64,000 nt of DNA from an uncultured Bacteroidaceae bacterium (GTDB lineage: Bacteria; Bacteroidota; Bacteroidia; Bacteroidales; Bacteroidaceae): contig CAJOLC010000024.1 of assembly GCA_905235305.1 (NCBI GenBank), positions 1 to 64,000 of the forward strand. Reading direction: 5' to 3'. The notes under the pieces were generated by a model. It did not search any database, had not been told where the DNA came from, and was given only the letters and a program-made list of their open reading frames with translations. Below are positions 61,441 to 64,000 of the stretch, piece by piece. The position numbers and the translations under genes were made by a program. The stretch's first letter is position 1; each line of letters starts with the position of its first letter.

Positions 61441-62004
61441 TTAGTTCACTGTTTCTTCCTGAGCCGGGCTGGGAGAGGACGCCTCGGCTTCAGTAGCTGT
61501 AGGCAAGCCGAGTTTCGTCCGGACAATGTTCGTCACGTCAACACCCACTACAGGATTGATGTACGGGCAAGTGTTATTGTCAATGTTGAGGATATAGCCA
61601 TAGCCCATTTCCACACCGACCTCGAGCAATGTCCTGTTCAGGCGTTTCTGGGCTTCCTGCATCAGGTCTTTCTCTGCCTGGGCAAGCAGCTCCTGCGACT
61701 TCATGCGGAATGCTACACCGTTCTCCATTAAAGTCTGCAGCTCTGCCTGACGTTTCTGCATGATGGCCTGAGGAAATTCCTTCTGTCCTTGCAGGAAATC
61801 CACGAACTTCTGCTGGAACTCCTCCTCGCCTTTCTGTGCCTCAGCCTCATACTTGGCCTTCAAGGCAGCCAGATCCTGTGTTGCCTGTGCATACTCGGGC
61901 AGTTCCTTGAGCACTTGGTCATAGCTGATGTAGCCGAACTGTATCTGTGCATGACTCATGATACAGGACAGCAATAGCGGAAGAATGAATGACAAGCGTT
62001 TCAT
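61441..62004 (-). CDS. Skp/OmpH-family periplasmic chaperone, third of three
   Basis: The 187-aa protein has a signal peptide (LSFILPLLLSCIMSHA), an OmpH coiled-coil region (YAQATQDLAALKAKYEAEAQKGEEEFQ) and the body motif VGYGYILNIDNN. Its tail (TEAEASSPSPAQEETVN) is low-complexity. Skp holds unfolded outer-membrane proteins for the BAM machine encoded upstream. Confidence 0.9.
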   Translation of the reverse strand: MKRLSFILPLLLSCIMSHAQIQFGYISYDQVLKELPEYAQATQDLAALKAKYEAEAQKGEEEFQQKFVDFLQGQKEFPQAIMQKRQAELQTLMENGVAFRMKSQELLAQAEKDLMQEAQKRLNRTLLEVGVEMGYGYILNIDNNTCPYINPVVGVDVTNIVRTKLGLPTATEAEASSPSPAQEETVN

Positions 62005-62023
62005 AGGTACAGAAGTAATGTGG

Positions 62024-62524
62024 TTATTGTATGCCTAATTCTTTCTTCACCTGATCGGTGATGTCAGTGCTGAGTGTCGTGCTGACGAAAGGAATGACGC
62101 CTGCGCTGGTGTCTACGATATAGACATAGCCACCGTCTTCACCAATCTTCTTCACTACAGCCAGCACTTTCTCGCTGATTTCACTCATCTTCTCTGCTTG
62201 TGCTTTCTGCAGGGCAGCCTGATTGTCCTGGTAGGACTGCTGCAGGCGTGTGTAGAGGTCATTCAGCTCCTGCTCGCGACGCTGACGGACATTGTCCAGC
62301 AGGTTAGCCTGCTCCTTCTGGTACTCCTCGCTCTTCTTCTGCAACTCGTCCTGCATCAGCTTCATGTCGTCCTCATATTGCTTCTGCATGGCCTGCAACT
62401 CTTCCTGAGCGGTGTTGTACTCCTTCATGTTAGGAATGATGTCTGCAGTGTTGAAGTGAGCAAACTTCTGAGCGCAAAGGCTCATGGGAGCCATCATAAG
62501 GATGGCAATCATAATCTTTTTCAT
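62024..62524 (-). CDS. Skp/OmpH-family periplasmic chaperone, second of three
   Basis: The 166-aa protein has signal peptide MIAILMMAPMSLCA, long Gln/Glu/Lys coiled coil (QEELQAMQKQYEDDMKLMQDELQ) and the body motif GGYVYIVDTSAGV. It is followed closely by the third copy. Confidence 0.9.
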   Translation of the reverse strand: MKKIMIAILMMAPMSLCAQKFAHFNTADIIPNMKEYNTAQEELQAMQKQYEDDMKLMQDELQKKSEEYQKEQANLLDNVRQRREQELNDLYTRLQQSYQDNQAALQKAQAEKMSEISEKVLAVVKKIGEDGGYVYIVDTSAGVIPFVSTTLSTDITDQVKKELGIQ

Positions 62525-62588
62525 AATCTTGGATATTATTTATTCTGTGTTGTTCCGTTATAAGTCTATAAAAGTTATTCCTTAATGA

Positions 62589-63098
62589 TTAGTTATAGCC
62601 CAGCTTAGTCAGGACTTCGTTTGAAATGTCGATCTTCGGGCTTGCAAATATGATGCCGGCATCGCTGGCACGGTCCAGGACAAGGCTGTATCCCTTTAGG
62701 TCGCAGATATCCTTGACGGCATTGTAGATCTCCTCTTGGATGGGAGCCATCAAACTCTCGCGCTTCTTGTAGAGTTCACCTTCGGGGCCGAAGTACTTCT
62801 TCTTCAACTCCGCAGCTTCCTTTTCCTTCGCAACGATGGCGTCTTCTCGTTTCGTCTTTTGTTCCTCACTAAGGAAGACGGCTTCTGACTGATAGTTCTT
62901 GTATAGCGTTTGTGCTTCAGTTGTCAGGACATCAACTTCCGCCTGCCACTTCTTGCTTACCTGATTGAGCTGTTCATTGGCGCGCTCATAGGCGGGAATG
63001 TTCTTCAGGATGTAGTCCATGTCGACCAGAACAAACTTTTGTGCCCAAGCTGTCGAACTGCTCAGCACTATCAGCAATGCAATCAAAATCTTCTTCAT
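62589..63098 (-). CDS. Skp/OmpH-family periplasmic chaperone, first of three
   Basis: From the ATG at 63098 (MKKILIALLIVLSSSTAWA) the 169-aa protein has an OmpH coiled coil (ANEQLNQVSKKWQAEVDVL) and the motif KGYSLVLDRASDAGI. It directly follows bamA, as in other Bacteroidales. The three copies differ in length and are about 20-65 bp apart. Confidence 0.9.
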   Translation of the reverse strand: MKKILIALLIVLSSSTAWAQKFVLVDMDYILKNIPAYERANEQLNQVSKKWQAEVDVLTTEAQTLYKNYQSEAVFLSEEQKTKREDAIVAKEKEAAELKKKYFGPEGELYKKRESLMAPIQEEIYNAVKDICDLKGYSLVLDRASDAGIIFASPKIDISNEVLTKLGYN

Positions 63099-63141
63099 AG
63101 TTGTTTCTGTTTGGTTTATAATGATGTTTAACTTATTCTTT

Positions 63142-64000
63142 TTAGAATTCCTGTCCAAGGATGAAGTGGAAGTGGCTGCCAGAATAGGTGCTGCTAAATA
63201 CCTTGTCGAAGCCGTAAGCCCAGTCGATACCCAGCATGCCTACCATAGGCAGGAAGATGCGAGCACCAATGCCTACAGAACGCTTCATGTCAAGAGGATT
63301 GAAATTCTTGATCTCGCTCCATGCATTGCCACCTTCGGCAAAGACCGTACCATAAAGATTGGTGCTTGGACTTAAAATGAATGGGTAGCGCAGCTCTACA
63401 GTGAAGCGGTCGTAAGCATAACCTGCTTCTCCTCTTGGTGTCAGTGAACCGTTGTCGTAGCCACGTAAGCCGATTGTTTCCGTCGCATAGGTTGTGCTGT
63501 AACCACTCGTTCCGTCTCCGCCGACATAGAATGTCTCGAAAGGTGAGCGCTTGTCTTTGTTGTAGTGACCAAGAATGCCGAATTCAACGCGGGTGGATAA
63601 TACGAAACATTTCTGGGCACTTCCTAAAGCAGTATATGTGCGGCTCTTGAATTTCCACTTATGATACTCAATCCAAGTATACTTTTCCTGCAATTCATTA
63701 TTATATGTCGGACTGTTGCTGTTCGTTGCAAGGTTTGCATAATCCTTTTTTATGAAAGCACTATATGGCGGAGTCAGAGAGACGCTGAACATGACTTCGG
63801 AACCTTTTCTGGGATAGATGGGGAAGTCGCTGCTGTTTCGGCTTAAGGTCACTCCGATGTTGATGTTGTTGCAGTTACCGTTTGACATAAGGAAGTACTG
63901 CCAGTTCTTCAACATATATCTGGTATAACTCAATTCCAGAGAAAGGTTGAACCAGTCGTCCGGCCAACGCAGACGTTTTCCCCAGCCTACAGACAGACCG
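63142..64000 (-). CDS. bamA: Outer membrane protein assembly factor BamA, N-terminus beyond the window
   Basis: The visible C-terminal barrel part opens GLSVGWGKRLRWPDDWFNLS, the start of the bacterial surface antigen domain, and ends with the signature FILGQEF. The motif GLRGYDNGSL matches the conserved (V/I)RG(F/Y) lid loop. The POTRA domains lie past base 64000. BamA inserts beta-barrel proteins into the outer membrane. Confidence 0.93.
   Translation of the reverse strand, partial: GLSVGWGKRLRWPDDWFNLSLELSYTRYMLKNWQYFLMSNGNCNNINIGVTLSRNSSDFPIYPRKGSEVMFSVSLTPPYSAFIKKDYANLATNSNSPTYNNELQEKYTWIEYHKWKFKSRTYTALGSAQKCFVLSTRVEFGILGHYNKDKRSPFETFYVGGDGTSGYSTTYATETIGLRGYDNGSLTPRGEAGYAYDRFTVELRYPFILSPSTNLYGTVFAEGGNAWSEIKNFNPLDMKRSVGIGARIFLPMVGMLGIDWAYGFDKVFSSTYSGSHFHFILGQEF

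Overview
The window looks like chromosomal DNA of a Bacteroidales bacterium, most likely in or near Prevotellaceae. Three observations support this. Promoters carry the Bacteroidetes -7 box TAnnTTTG instead of a sigma-70 -10 box. Gene orders are typical of the order: rlmN/DUF4837/pdxA-like/sigma-54 regulator/lptE/TPR/secG, porQ-cmk-ispH, bamA-skp-skp-skp-murI, and a trp operon ordered B-E-G-D-C-F-A. There is also a PorQ-type type IX secretion component and a GH109-type oxidoreductase-fold enzyme. No phage, insertion sequence, rRNA operon or CRISPR array is visible.

Layout. 1-3.8 kb: end of an RND adaptor gene, efp, rpmH, an N-acetylglucosamine-kinase-like gene and secG, with a candidate small RNA between rpmH and the kinase. 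3.8-9.4 kb: an envelope and regulatory operon on the minus strand, running from a broken rlmN to secG and containing a PdxA-like protein that has lost its metal-binding motif. 9.5-20.9 kb: mostly plus strand, with a GH109-like gene, folate cyclo-ligase, a membrane protein, mutY (minus), a tiny ribosomal-type protein, RNase G, purL and two half-size chromate transporters. 21.4-27.9 kb: the complete trp operon (minus). 28.6-29.9 kb: a SIMPL protein and three tRNAs (Leu-GAG, Gly-GCC, Leu-CAG). 29.9-44.5 kb: one long minus-strand operon resembling an aryl-polyene or related aryl-lipid cluster: methyltransferase, two acyltransferase activities, two ketosynthases, two acyl carrier proteins, AMP ligase, glycosyltransferase, LolA-like carrier, MMPL exporter and small permease. 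44.9-51.8 kb: a leucine-rich-repeat surface protein, an ExbB/ExbD/ExbD operon, tRNA-Ser, TatD, a polyprenyl synthase and TonB. 52.6-64 kb: porQ-cmk-ispH, meaB, a DUF1573 protein, a membrane glycosyltransferase, GtrA, a dolichol-type glycosyltransferase, murI, three Skp-like chaperones and the C-terminal part of BamA.

The strongest unexplained signal is a set of nine intergenic arrays built on an exact 22-bp period. Each repeat unit is a dyad of two 11-nt half-sites. The sequences differ between arrays, but period, dyad symmetry, usual copy number (three) and, in six arrays, an adjacent 22-bp leader unit persist. In two arrays of unrelated sequence the half-sites pair in a 1-4, 2-5, 3-6 pattern (the 3-6 pair is lost in one), so half-sites co-vary between repeat units. 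Every array lies next to at least one gene 3' end and none lies in a divergent 5'-5' gap. A second layer of short intergenic repeat families has entered the aryl-polyene-like genes in frame: three copies in a hydrolase gene, three in a ketosynthase and two in the exporter.

Four genes carry apparent frameshifts (rlmN, the hydrolase, the glycosyltransferase-acyltransferase fusion and a membrane glycosyltransferase). They may be real decay or sequencing and assembly error, which the sequence alone cannot settle.
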